Shown: piece after piece, positions 46,101-52,966 of the stretch
How positions within the stretch are numbered: the first letter of the stretch is position 1
Layout of the letters: every line of letters starts with the position of its first letter
Source: Unio delphinus
Lineage: Eukaryota > Mollusca > Bivalvia > Unionida > Unionidae
NCBI GenBank assembly: GCA_029339505.1
Contig: JAQISU010000123.1
Coordinates: forward strand, 5,507,501 to 5,571,500
Direction of reading: 5' to 3'
DNA: 64,000 nt
Made by a program: the position numbers and the translations under genes
The notes under the pieces: model-generated
Databases searched by the model: none
What the model was told of the DNA's origin: nothing
What the model saw: the letters and a program-made list of their open reading frames with translations, nothing else

Positions 46101-46765
46101 TGTTGATTCACTGTTAGTTCCCATTCGGTTATTTTTTTTCTTCGTAGATCAGTTAATTTGTTTCCCCGGGATGCATTTGTGAAGTGTTCTATTAACCGTG
46201 TTGCTACACAATTAAGTGGCAAAGCCACTGATGATGAAAACATCGGAGCTAGTTTTGCAATATTAGGATTATTATTTATTGGATATAACCCATACACAAC
46301 TGCTGTTACAGGGTAAGATTTCTCATAGTATGGTTTGTCAATTCCAGTTAGAATTCCTGGTTTGGAATCTCTACTCACAATAACAGTTTTTTTATCCTTA
46401 AGGATTGGGTCAAATTTATCTCTGATAATCCATTCACCTTCCTCTTCGATAATAAATTTTATTCTAAAAAAATACCTCCGTAGAAATTGCTTTGCAATTT
46501 CACCAAGGTGTGAAAGTATCACAGCTGCTCTTATATCATTCATAGTAGCATCAATTATGGGTATATTGACATCTTCATCAATAATTCGAAATGTCGACCA
46601 CGTATGAGATGCTCCATCACGCTTAAACTCATTAAAACAGTCGCTGATTTTACTCAATAGTGGTTTATCATCTACTAGACTTTTAGGTATATCAGAGATT
46701 CTATCGAGATTAAATCTAGCATTTTTCCAAGGCTTAATTTTCGATAATCTCTTGAATCCTTTCAT
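43136..46765 (-). CDS. family-B DNA polymerase fused to SF1 helicase and HNH
   Basis: 1209 residues. Residues 1-410 are N-terminal sequence with no recognisable exonuclease motif (no FD/ET-type box). PolB motifs follow: A at 426-435 (IDISACYPG), B around 579-596 (REAKDLGRKIIGKFTQGG) and C at 707-714 (RVATDSMY). Next comes an SF1 helicase: Walker A GCGGSGKTT (790-798), Walker B IIIDE (861-865), GDHGQPQ (892-898), ATIHSSQG (1056-1063) and YLAVSRVR (1085-1092). Residues 1154-1201 form a CxxC...TVDRKDN...NNVRL...CLECN domain of HNH nuclease type. Polinton polymerases are normally protein-primed PolB with an exonuclease. The fusion and the missing exonuclease are atypical. It is divergent from the Cys-rich gene at 46809. 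Confidence 0.92.
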   Translation of the reverse strand: MKGFKRLSKIKPWKNARFNLDRISDIPKSLVDDKPLLSKISDCFNEFKRDGASHTWSTFRIIDEDVNIPIIDATMNDIRAAVILSHLGEIAKQFLRRYFFRIKFIIEEEGEWIIRDKFDPILKDKKTVIVSRDSKPGILTGIDKPYYEKSYPVTAVVYGLYPINNNPNIAKLAPMFSSSVALPLNCVATRLIEHFTNASRGNKLTDLRRKKITEWELTVNQHGARISDIAKLEALLKFPISVATITGEVLYEPKYQSRGAPIEIIDHNKHAWTPAVNIFPRERTVRYIPKEFSWDGFYEEKLFDAIHALTKDDPVSVWLLRSNEDPEIGFDQFVKPNGELYRTEELDNRMRKIANEYLEGNTSISTEKLLTDSFTIPSVVAHFAREKNSWRPTRSDFLEDVKLSCVEFGHGGLWNTKYSRDGMISIDISACYPGSFLGYGECSEYFKRFGHPTHEMTRVAINGPLPDFDLTGFARVISFELATGLHPCSYLWLGRHMYEKAWMPIVLLRYMIDCGMLISLIVSEAIICYNAQKDVWLPKPDLEKIINEQRKQFLDGNSKNFSEEQIIDWSKKLFEGSNREAKDLGRKIIGKFTQGGRFDNAKYSSRLIIDDEEYNFIISDLIKKGKFVTRKNAFLSGELDEEAYKSASGTNNVWVDDVLRNGKKLGTVVTYCDGKSCQYTQLRSSMLAYSCINLFSMINRFPNTAVRVATDSMYIHEKYKSDVAKFTDPKEAWGNWRFKKETLHEYCKSADVAMDDKYICRNIDNISEEFSTAPPVSDPICRYKTVYLNGCGGSGKTTRAIELFRRNASVSNMIVLTPTHRLAREMIARGVKACTYHSFFRWKGDTWTPDRMGDKFIPDVIIIDEVCTISLTVLQTFLSWLLTKNTKVVMCGDHGQPQPFVGGSPHEWLKGFVDYYEEINTDHRSLDEQLREFKALIRLQPDKIQCEIAREIISETPMNDFWEMWKPNDLIIASRKIVRDALQMKLFALHKEKFATLPVPLCYRPKDTRKQNIDVDIPGQQQKQNLVLNDIVLVDISVVKDALGADKSPWTLGYAATIHSSQGLTISDTTLWIVDNHIEWSNLVYLAVSRVRRINQLRRIVVNDNDNTISNIHTDDNIIRKKLSGYKQQDKKNKREFDIDAELIKTLKQQQNNHCASCNCIMSWNWSDKDPRQFTVDRKDNNLGHVRNNVRLTCLECNRRRGDSTLGAS
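43142..43156. terminator. palindrome between convergent integrase and polymerase genes
   Basis: AGCACC-taa-GGTGCT, a 6-bp stem with a 3-nt loop. It encodes the last residues of the polymerase (S-T-L-G-A-S) and lies next to the integrase stop, so it could end transcription on both strands (inference). Confidence 0.45.
44333..44350. repeat. in-gene CTAG palindrome (polymerase-helicase)
   Basis: AGAAACGCTAGCGTTTCT is a perfect 18-bp palindrome translated as R-N-A-S-V-S (residues 806-811), just after helicase motif I. The identical 18-mer occurs in the protease gene at 53905-53922, read in the same codon phase. Confidence 0.9.
45083..45099. repeat. in-gene triloop palindrome (polymerase)
   Basis: GAAATTC-ttc-GAATTTC, a perfect 7-bp stem, translated on the minus strand as part of G-N-S-K-N-F-S (residues 556-562). 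The same DNA sequence occurs at 50597-50613. Confidence 0.9.
45672..45687. repeat. in-gene CTAG palindrome, slightly degenerate
   Basis: GAAATGCTAGTGTTTC, one mismatched pair, translated on the minus strand as G-N-T-S-I-S (residues 360-365) in the same phase as the other CTAG palindromes. Confidence 0.75.
46215..46229. repeat. in-gene triloop palindrome
   Basis: AGTGGC-aaa-GCCACT, within the N-terminal region of the polymerase (residues 179-184). Confidence 0.7.
46483..46501. repeat. in-gene triloop palindrome, 8-bp stem
   Basis: GAAATTGC-ttt-GCAATTTC, translated on the minus strand as E-I-A-K-Q-F (residues 89-94). A shorter relative, AAATTGC-aaa-GCAATTT, is intergenic at 49129-49145. Confidence 0.85.
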
Positions 46766-46808
46766 ATTAATAATTAAAACAAGTATTTAAATAGAAAATT
46801 TTTATATA
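46766..46808. promoter_or_regulatory. divergent AT-rich promoter region
   Basis: A 43-bp gap between the divergent ATG codons of the polymerase (46765) and the Cys-rich gene (46809). Both ATGs are directly preceded by AT-only blocks (ATTATTAAT on the polymerase side, TTTTTATATA on the other). See the finding on start-abutting TATA-like blocks. Confidence 0.5.
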
Positions 46809-47138
46809 ATGAATCATTGCAAATGGCTTATGATTGGATCAAAGACTCCGTGTAATAAATCATGTAGAAATGAATTCTGTGGGTATCATATGCAGAGTGT
46901 GAGAAACGGTTCGGAGGGACCTCTACCATGCTTGCATTGTGGGGTAGGTGTAAGAGGCAAGTCGCAGTTATGCATTAATTGCGGGGGTAAGCGTTATAGA
47001 GAGTTAAAACGTTATTATGACAAGCGAAGAATCAAAAATCCTGACGACGTCAATGACAAAATCATAAAAACTGCTCAAGATTACTTAGGCAGATTTTCCA
47101 ATGTTATAATTCAGCCAATTAACGAATTAGACAAATAG
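46809..47138 (+). CDS. Cys-rich zinc-finger protein, 109 aa
   Basis: The N-terminal half has C4, C15, C19 and C24 with H27, a possible CCCH/CCCC finger. Next is a zinc ribbon C41-x2-C44 with C55-x2-C58 (CLHCG, CINCG). The second half is basic and helical (RYRELKRYYDKRRIKNPDD). ATATA directly precedes the ATG. A DNA-binding or regulatory role is plausible but not shown. I do not recognise a named family. The stop (TAG, 47138) is followed 16 bp later by the homing-nuclease ATG. Confidence 0.75.
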   Translation: MNHCKWLMIGSKTPCNKSCRNEFCGYHMQSVRNGSEGPLPCLHCGVGVRGKSQLCINCGGKRYRELKRYYDKRRIKNPDDVNDKIIKTAQDYLGRFSNVIIQPINELDK

Positions 47139-47153
47139 ATATATTATATATAA

Positions 47154-47639
47154 ATGAACCAAGAATTTCAAAGACATCCTGTTATTAAAAATTACGAAGC
47201 TTCTAGTGATGGTGTTGTTAGACACAGTAAAAATAGGAAATCTGTTGGGCGGGATAATGGTATGGGTTATTTGATATTTAAAGCTGGAGGGAAAATGTAT
47301 CTCAATCACCGTTTCGTTTATGAAGTGTATAATGGATTAATCAAGGATGGTTTTGTTATTGATCATATTGATTCTAATCCCAAGAATAACAAATTGAACA
47401 ACCTTCAAGTTATTTCTCAATGTGAAAACACAAAACGAGGAAGAACTGGGAAATACTCGAAAATTGCTAGACCTGTAAGATCGTTTAATACTGACACGGA
47501 GATGGTATTTCAATCAATGTCAGAAGCTGGTAAGTATTTCGATATTCACACCTCCTCGGTACAAAAAGTAGCAGAAGGAATTTATAAGACCGCTTTTTCA
47601 AAGCGTTTTAAAAACAAAATTCAGTTTGTTTATGTATAA
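47154..47639 (+). CDS. HNH homing endonuclease-like protein (NUMOD type)
   Basis: 161 residues. FQRHPVIKNYEASSDGVVR resembles a NUMOD4-type start. Then come HRFVYEVYNG and FVIDHIDSNPKNNKLNNLQV (HNH core with D-H and two N residues). The C-terminal SMSEAGKYFDIHTSSVQKVA is a NUMOD1-like helix-turn-helix DNA-binding segment. Such free-standing nucleases drive homing in phages and large viruses. Finding one beside the polymerase gene in a Polinton suggests acquisition from another virus, or a role in competition between co-infecting elements (inference). The ATG is preceded by ATTATATATAA. Confidence 0.88.
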   Translation: MNQEFQRHPVIKNYEASSDGVVRHSKNRKSVGRDNGMGYLIFKAGGKMYLNHRFVYEVYNGLIKDGFVIDHIDSNPKNNKLNNLQVISQCENTKRGRTGKYSKIARPVRSFNTDTEMVFQSMSEAGKYFDIHTSSVQKVAEGIYKTAFSKRFKNKIQFVYV

Positions 47640-47743
47640 TTTGCATTGGAAATTGCTTCGTGAAATTGTGAAAGAATTTCCATTGAAAATCTTCAATTTT
47701 GCAATTTCACATGGGAGATAACTCCGTTAGGTATAACGCGTGT

Positions 47744-47760
47744 GAAATCCATAGGATTTC
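47744..47760. terminator. triloop palindrome downstream of homing nuclease
   Basis: GAAATCC-ata-GGATTTC, a perfect 7-bp stem, about 100 bp after the homing-nuclease stop. The same arms with loop ttc occur in the terminal repeats (56841-56857), and AAATCC-ata-GGATTT ends the protease gene. Confidence 0.4.
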
Positions 47761-48015
47761 CACCAATGACAGAGTTACGGATCTTAAACACGGAAACGCT
47801 AGTGTTGGAAAATCTTCGATTTTTCATTGGCTGTTATAATTAAATAAATCTGAACAAAACACAATCAATTTTGTCTTTTTTCAAGTATTAACAGAACTGT
47901 TTTATAAACACGTCGTATTTAAACATTTTTTTTAATGTCTGTTTTAAGTATTATATGTGTTTTCAACGTTGTCAGTGATCGCTAATAAACAAACAAATAA
48001 TTACAATCACTACAC

Positions 48016-48237
48016 CTATTTTATATCACCTCGTCGTAATGAGTGTATATATACAAATTCGTCTTTATTATAATTGGGCATTAGCCGAAATTCAAGTGTA
48101 AACAAAACCACACCGTCACACGTGGTATGAACGTTATTATTGACATTCAAAACCAAAGTTTCGATTTTGCGGTTTTGTTTACACTTGAATGTAGAATAGC
48201 CCGCGTCATCCATTGTCATTGAAATCAATTCATTCAT
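48016..48237 (-). CDS. possible small protein, 73 aa
   Basis: The only minus-strand frame of note between 46.8 and 57 kb. It starts MNELISMTMDDAGYSTFKCK and has no recognised domain. The ATG lies in the first copy of a 59-bp repeat, so leader and start are triplicated upstream. It also contains both arms of a perfect 20-bp inverted repeat, which could make the frame incidental. Confidence 0.35.
   Translation of the reverse strand: MNELISMTMDDAGYSTFKCKQNRKIETLVLNVNNNVHTTCDGVVLFTLEFRLMPNYNKDEFVYIHSLRRGDIK
48090..48190. repeat. 20-bp perfect inverted repeat, 61-bp spacer
   Basis: ATTCAAGTGTAAACAAAACC (48090-48109) is the exact reverse complement of 48171-48190. Confidence 0.9.
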
Positions 48238-48378
48238 TGTTCACCTATAATCTATTGTTGTACCGTCGTCATTGTCATTGAAATCAATTCATTCATTGTT
48301 CACCTATAATCTATTGTTGTACCGTCGTCATTGTCATTGAAATCAATTCATTCATTGTTCACCTATAATCTATTGTTA
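48211..48378. repeat. 59-bp direct repeat, 2.8 copies
   Basis: Units start CATTGTCATTGAAATCAATT at 48211, 48270 and 48329. Each contains ATTCATTGTTCACCTATAATC. Read on the minus strand, every copy has an ATG in the same context as the start of the 73-residue ORF, so this looks like a repeated promoter/leader. Confidence 0.93.
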
Positions 48379-48625
48379 TGTGTTTGTCGGTTAACCGTTG
48401 AGCGCGCTGCTTGATGTATAAAACACCAAGGGGGTTTAAAACGGTAAATGTGCCGTCGTCATTCATTATATATAATCATAATCACCTATAATCGCATTAA
48501 GCTTCTGGGTATACTAAGATGATCAACACCTTAGTGTATCCAGAATTCATTTTAAAATACTTTGTATTTTTAATACTTTGTATTTGAAATACTTTGCATT
48601 TAAACAAATATATTTTTATATATAT

Positions 48626-48994
48626 ATGAATATTGAAAATCTCAAATTGATTATTATTGAAATCAACAAGTTGAAGGATGAAAATATAAAATTATGTTCA
48701 GGTTTGGATTGTGATCAAATTATGACCAATTTCGAGGATATACAATTTGCAGAACAGACAGGAAAATATGTCCTATCTAAAAAATATTTTTTAATTAAGA
48801 ATATCCAAAAGCTTATACGTGAGAGCTTAGTAAATACTGAAGATGTTAATGTCTTCGTACCATTATGTAGCATCGTTGAACGTGTACGTAAGCAATTAGG
48901 ATTAGAATATGAACAAAAGAGACTTATTAATTGTAAAGTGAGACAATTAAAAATGTTAATGGAAAACTCTGAAGGTGATGAACCCCACGCGTAG
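48626..48994 (+). CDS. uncharacterised Polinton protein, 122 aa
   Basis: Starts at ATG 48626 (MNIENLKLIIIEINKLKDEN), right after TTTATATATAT. The frame is open upstream without an ATG. Predicted all-helical and Lys/Glu/Leu-rich, with an N-terminal amphipathic segment and a C-terminal basic helix (RVRKQLGLEYEQKRLINCKV). I recognise no family. A regulatory or structural role is possible. Confidence 0.6.
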   Translation: MNIENLKLIIIEINKLKDENIKLCSGLDCDQIMTNFEDIQFAEQTGKYVLSKKYFLIKNIQKLIRESLVNTEDVNVFVPLCSIVERVRKQLGLEYEQKRLINCKVRQLKMLMENSEGDEPHA

Positions 48995-49169
48995 AGAGCC
49001 TCCTTTGTTTGTATAACCAGTACGGTATGAGGAAGTAAAATTATGTGTGTAACAACAAGGAAGTATTAAAATGATTTGCATTTTTAGGTTAGTGATTTCT
49101 TTCGAAATGCTTTGGATTTTTTAATTAAAAATTGCAAAGCAATTTGACAATAGTAATACTCTTTTAATA

Positions 49170-50255
49170 ATGGTAGGAGAATCATTAACAACGAGATTAG
49201 CTAGAGAAAGACTTGAAGCTCTTAAGAAAATATTACCCCTTCGTGATAGAATCCGCGAAAAACTTCAACAGCGGCAATTATTTCAGACTGACTTCACAGA
49301 GGATACAGAACAACTCTTCAAACCTATTGTTAGTGCAACTGAGGGTGTGAAAACAGCAATCTCTAAACAAGAAAGCTCGCAAAAAGAGTCCTTTCTCCCT
49401 GTGTTAGAGAAAATATCAAAACGAACTAAACAAACGAAAAAATCATTAAAAACACTTCCTGGTGATATAATAACTGCTGCAAGACGACAAGAAGAACAAC
49501 AACGAGAACTTCAGGAAGAAATTGAACGATTAGGTGATGTTGATATTTCCTCACTAGAAACGCAAGCATTTCCACCTGAAGAATTTCAAGAACAACAACA
49601 ACAAGAAGAAGAAGAAGAGGGAGCTGTTTCAAAAGAGTATTATTCTCCTGAAAATATATTTACAGTTGATGCGTTAAATACAATCAGAAATATCCCAACA
49701 CTTGCTGAATTAGCTAAATTTACCAAAGACAACGTTAAAAAAGTGAAGAGAGTTAATTATTTAAAAGACGACACAGCTAAGGATTTTATAAAGGGTTCAG
49801 AAGTTTGGGCAAATAAGGTGTTTTTAGCAAACAAGAGGAAAACAAAAATCACAAAAGAAATAAAATCTGATTATAACCAATTTCTAACTATGGTAAAGGG
49901 GATCACAGTACCACCACCAGTATACACAGCAGACCCAATCCCTGATGAAATACAAATAATGGCAGAGGCTGATTCTAAGAAGGGTGCAACTGGTACAACT
50001 AAAAAAAAGGGTAGTGGTTTAGTTGGAAACTCTTCGAGTTTCTGTCCCGGCAATATTCTCGGTGATATAGCACGATTAGAAATACTTGTAGGAGGAAAAC
50101 GAGCCGGAAATAACTCACCAGAAATAATCAATGAAGCAGCTGATATCTGTAGGAGGTTATTTCAAGGTGGTATCATGGATATTGCAACATATAGAGATTT
50201 CATTGAGGAGTTAGCCGAAAATTCTTCGAATTTCTACGGTTATCATAGTGACTAA
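49170..50255 (+). CDS. coiled-coil Polinton protein (virion-gene neighbour), 361 aa
   Basis: Residues 8-135 are helical and Arg/Lys/Glu/Gln-rich, with a strongly acidic Gln/Glu stretch near 140-150 (EEFQEQQQQEEEEEG). A Lys-rich helical middle follows, then a short Gly/Lys linker and a conserved-looking C-terminal block (DIARLEILVGGKRAGNNS and then ADICRRLFQGGIMDIATY). That C-terminal block is common to a protein in many invertebrate Polintons, adjacent to capsid genes (recalled, not checked). Function is unknown; a scaffold or minor virion role is plausible. Two triloop palindromes lie inside the gene (50026-50042, 50217-50234) and its stop sits in the loop of a third. Confidence 0.7.
   Translation: MVGESLTTRLARERLEALKKILPLRDRIREKLQQRQLFQTDFTEDTEQLFKPIVSATEGVKTAISKQESSQKESFLPVLEKISKRTKQTKKSLKTLPGDIITAARRQEEQQRELQEEIERLGDVDISSLETQAFPPEEFQEQQQQEEEEEGAVSKEYYSPENIFTVDALNTIRNIPTLAELAKFTKDNVKKVKRVNYLKDDTAKDFIKGSEVWANKVFLANKRKTKITKEIKSDYNQFLTMVKGITVPPPVYTADPIPDEIQIMAEADSKKGATGTTKKKGSGLVGNSSSFCPGNILGDIARLEILVGGKRAGNNSPEIINEAADICRRLFQGGIMDIATYRDFIEELAENSSNFYGYHSD
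50026..50042. repeat. in-gene triloop palindrome
   Basis: GAAACTC-ttc-GAGTTTC, a perfect 7-bp stem, translated as part of G-N-S-S-S-F-C, the same phase as 50217-50234 and 50597-50613. Confidence 0.88.
50217..50234. repeat. in-gene triloop palindrome
   Basis: GAAAATTC-ttc-GAATTTC, translated E-N-S-S-N-F, eight codons before the stop of the coiled-coil gene. Confidence 0.88.
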
Positions 50256-50279
50256 TGTCACTGGAAATCCTACGGATTT
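50247..50279 (+). terminator. two consecutive hairpins at coiled-coil gene end
   Basis: AGTGAC-taat-GTCACT (50247-50262) carries the TAA stop in its loop. It is followed at once by AAATCC-tac-GGATTT (50265-50279). Confidence 0.55.
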
Positions 50280-50310
50280 TGCGATTAGATAAATAGCAAT
50301 TGAATAGAGA

Positions 50311-50841
50311 ATGATCATACACTACAACCATGATAAACCAACTAACGTCTACGTGGTAAACTCACGATTACCAAAATACCGAGTATACTATGGAGATGGT
50401 CTCGGTAATACTATAATGGGATTATTTTCAAGAATGGCTCCAAAAGTGGCTCCATTTGCAAAACAGGCAGCAATGAAAGCAATTGATGTTATCCGAGATA
50501 AGGGTATTAACACTGTTGGTGATCTTGCTAGTAAGGCATTTTCAGCCGCTCGGGATAAACTAACAGCGCTAGTGAAATCACGAAGTGATTTTCGTAGAAA
50601 TTCTTCGAATTTCCAATCAAAACCTGGAAATGCTAGCATTAGAAACACTAGTGTTTCTGGAATGACTTCACTGCCATCTACTGCAGTAATGCCTACACAG
50701 GTTAGTAAAATAATAAATAACGCCGTGGATAAAAAACTACAGTCGTTAATGACTAACGCCCAGGATAACATAACAGCAAATATGATAGCAGGAAGTGGGC
50801 TTTCGGGAAGTGGTTTTAAGAAGATTCGCCGGAAACGTTAG
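50311..50841 (+). CDS. pVI/pX-like small basic virion protein, 176 aa
   Basis: Starts MIIHYNHDKPTNVYVVNSR. YYGDGLGNTIMGLF has a Gly-rich site like those cut by adenain-type proteases. An amphipathic Ala/Lys helix follows (MAPKVAPFAKQAAMKAIDVI), and the C terminus is GSGLSGSGFKKIRRKR. Such small basic proteins with a Gly-rich processing site lie next to capsid genes in Polintons and resemble adenoviral core or membrane-lytic proteins (family knowledge). The middle (residues 88-118) is almost wholly translated palindromes (50574-50658), so it may be a tolerated insertion region. Confidence 0.7.
   Translation: MIIHYNHDKPTNVYVVNSRLPKYRVYYGDGLGNTIMGLFSRMAPKVAPFAKQAAMKAIDVIRDKGINTVGDLASKAFSAARDKLTALVKSRSDFRRNSSNFQSKPGNASIRNTSVSGMTSLPSTAVMPTQVSKIINNAVDKKLQSLMTNAQDNITANMIAGSGLSGSGFKKIRRKR
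50574..50658. repeat. cluster of four palindromes inside a gene
   Basis: In order: GAAATCAC-gaa-GTGATTTTC (50574-50592), GAAATTC-ttc-GAATTTC (50597-50613), AATGCTAGCATT (50629-50640) and AGAAACACTAGTGTTTCT (50641-50658). All four are translated within the 176-aa protein without breaking its frame. Confidence 0.92.
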
Positions 50842-51535
50842 AAATATTTATTTGAACAGGATTTCCAATTATGATAGTTATTGTAGAAACACTAGTGTTT
50901 CTAATATTTGTGTCAGAATCACTTGTGATTCTATTTATTTGAATAGGATGCTCAGTTGTTATGGTTATTGTAGAAACACTAGTGTTTCTAATATTTGTGT
51001 CAGAATCACTTGTATCAGAAACATTAATGTCAGAATCACTTTTGATTCTACTAACGCTATCTTCATTATCAGAGATTTTCATCATCATTATTAAAATACA
51101 CCCAACTAAATATTTATTTTAAAAATTCTTTTCAAAATTCTTTAGAATTTTTATATTATAAAATATTTATAATTTGCTAATTTTGTTAGATTTTTTACTT
51201 TTTTTACTCATTTTTCTAGTGTTTTTACTCATTTTTCTAGTGTTTTTATGCAATTCATCGACAAAATTTCATGAAAATCGAGGATGAAAACCCAAGGAAT
51301 TCATTTAGAGAAAATCGATTTTGATCAGATTTTTTATCCTGTGAGGCTAAAATATGTTGTTGTCATCGAATTTTCGATGTTTTTTTTATTGATTTTGTAT
51401 TGTTTTTTAGCTAATCCGTCGACAAAATTTCATGAAAATCGATTTTCTCTAAATGAATTCCTGGGGTTTTCAATTCAAAATTCCTTCAGAATTCTTTCAG
51501 AATTTTTGATTTAGACCATCGGATATATAATAAAA
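50842..51535. promoter_or_regulatory. intergenic repeat region upstream of capsid gene
   Basis: About 700 bp. First part: two copies of a roughly 87-bp block, each with AGAAACACTAGTGTTTCT (50885-50902, 50972-50989) and AGAATCAC-tt-GTGATTCT (50915-50932, degenerate later). Second part: a 37-bp near-perfect inverted repeat (51286-51322 with 51435-51471) and a 22-bp direct repeat CGACAAAATTTCATGAAAATCG (51259-51280 and 51420-51441). A doubled TTTTTACTCATTTTTCTAGT motif lies at about 51200-51245. The short ORF at 51284 lies across the inverted repeat and is not convincing. GGATATATAATAAAA precedes the capsid ATG. Confidence 0.6.
51286..51471. repeat. 37-bp inverted repeat upstream of capsid gene
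   Basis: Left arm 51286-51322 (GAAAACCC then GGAATTCATTTAGAG and AAAATCGATTTT). Right arm 51435-51471 is its reverse complement with one or two differences. The arms are separated by about 110 bp. Confidence 0.88.
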
Positions 51536-52966
51536 ATGTTCAAACAAAACCCTGATGTTGCATTTGACATGGAAGCCCCAGTACTTAAAGATACTTCTGT
51601 ACGTGATTATCAATTTTTTGCTTATCACGCAGTACAACCTGATCTTCGTGGAAGAATTGAACTCCAGGTTCATGATACCAGTAAATACTTTTTACCCGCT
51701 GAAGCTTTTATTGAAGTCGAAGGTGAACTTTTACAGCATGATGAAACACCATATGCAGATGACCCAACTATCCGAGTTGGTTTTGTTAACAATGGCATCA
51801 TGGCTTTATTTGAAAGCGCAAGATATCTCATTGATGGAAAAGAAATCGAATCTATTGAACGTGAAGTTGATGTTGCTACGGGAATAATCGGGTTAGCGAG
51901 ATATTCTGATGATTATACTAGATCGGCTGGTCCATCTATGATGTTCTCTAAGGATATCACTGATCACGCTGAGCACATTCCGTATATTAAAATACATACT
52001 CCAAGAGCTACTGCAGTTGATCCACAACTTGATACCCCTGAACATAGAGACAGACCAGCTGCTACCTTTGATATTCTCGGAAGCGTTAATAATAATTTCA
52101 ATTTAGGGTTTGCAACACGAAAAGGAACATTGCAGGGAGAGCGTCGACGGTTTTCATATGCGATTCCGCTCCATCACATATTTGGATTTTGTAGAAACGT
52201 CAGAAAAGTTATTTATGGAGTAAAGCATACTGTAGCACTAGTGAGAAAGGGTACTGATAATAATGCAATCTGGCGCGCTGCTGGCGTTGCCGCTGGTAGA
52301 GTAAATTTATCAAAACTAACATTATGGATGCCAGTGTTGACTCCATCATTGTCAGTAGAACCGCGGTTGCTATCATTTATGGATCAAGGGGGAAAGAGAT
52401 TATTAAGCTGGTTGACAACGTCCACAGATACCATGGATTCTAATATTGATGGTACATTTACATGGCATTTGGCAGCACGACAGGGTGTTTCAGCTCCACG
52501 GCATATTTTTATTGCGCTACAGAATAGAACGCGATTGGATAATCAAGAACGTTCCCATATGATATTTGATCAAATCGGATGTAATGAAGTTTCACTAAAA
52601 ATAAACGGACAACAAGAACCATCAGAGGATATACAACTTAATTACGGTCAAAACCATATTGCACGAGTTTATCATCGATTGCTATCATTTATGGGACGTG
52701 ATCAAAATGTAGATACTGGTCTACAAATATCACAATTAGATTTTAAAGGTCTGTATCCGATTTATTACTTTTCGTTGGAACATCTTGACTTGATGAAACA
52801 GTCCGTAGTTGATATACACTTCCGAGCTCATGTAAACCGTCCTGCTGGTGCTGGTGCTATTGCTAATTATAGAGCGGTTGCTGTCATTCTTAGTGATAAA
52901 TCAATGATACTCGAAGGTGTTGGTGGACGAATGAGACTAGTAGATGCACCAGTGGAAAATCTGTAA
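51536..52966 (+). CDS. Polinton major capsid protein (double jelly-roll type)
   Basis: 476 residues, starting MFKQNPDVAFDMEAPVLKD. The length, beta-rich pattern and conserved-looking blocks (FLPAEAFIEVEGELL; FFSLEHLDL-like YYFSLEHLDLMKQSVVD; RRRFSYAIPLHHIFGF) fit the Polinton/adintovirus hexon-like major capsid protein. The fold assignment is inferred from family and position, directly upstream of the pVI-like gene and protease. No stop or frameshift is seen. The ATG follows TATATAATAAAA. The stop codon lies in the loop of a perfect palindrome (52955-52973), so the last codons (V-E-N-L) are set by the palindrome. Confidence 0.88.
   Translation: MFKQNPDVAFDMEAPVLKDTSVRDYQFFAYHAVQPDLRGRIELQVHDTSKYFLPAEAFIEVEGELLQHDETPYADDPTIRVGFVNNGIMALFESARYLIDGKEIESIEREVDVATGIIGLARYSDDYTRSAGPSMMFSKDITDHAEHIPYIKIHTPRATAVDPQLDTPEHRDRPAATFDILGSVNNNFNLGFATRKGTLQGERRRFSYAIPLHHIFGFCRNVRKVIYGVKHTVALVRKGTDNNAIWRAAGVAAGRVNLSKLTLWMPVLTPSLSVEPRLLSFMDQGGKRLLSWLTTSTDTMDSNIDGTFTWHLAARQGVSAPRHIFIALQNRTRLDNQERSHMIFDQIGCNEVSLKINGQQEPSEDIQLNYGQNHIARVYHRLLSFMGRDQNVDTGLQISQLDFKGLYPIYYFSLEHLDLMKQSVVDIHFRAHVNRPAGAGAIANYRAVAVILSDKSMILEGVGGRMRLVDAPVENL

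Larger units (their letters stand above)
47640..48625. promoter_or_regulatory. largest Polinton intergenic region, repeat-rich
   Basis: About 1 kb with several triloop palindromes (47744-47760 GAAATCC-ata-GGATTTC; 47809-47823 AAAATC-ttc-GATTTT; 48554-48570 AAAATAC-ttt-GTATTTT), a 20-bp inverted repeat (48090-48109 with 48171-48190) and three 59-bp direct repeats (48211-48378). A small minus-strand ORF (48016-48237) lies within it. It may be a promoter or replication region. No other coding signal is seen. Confidence 0.5.

Noticed and set aside
50795..51094. ORFs on both strands with repeats of R-N-T-S-V-S-N-I
   Set aside because: They translate intergenic palindromes and direct repeats; no ATG context like that of the real Polinton genes and no domain.
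51284..51514. 76-aa hydrophobic ORF upstream of the capsid gene
   Set aside because: It spans both arms of a 37-bp inverted repeat and ends just before the capsid gene promoter-like block; more likely regulatory DNA.
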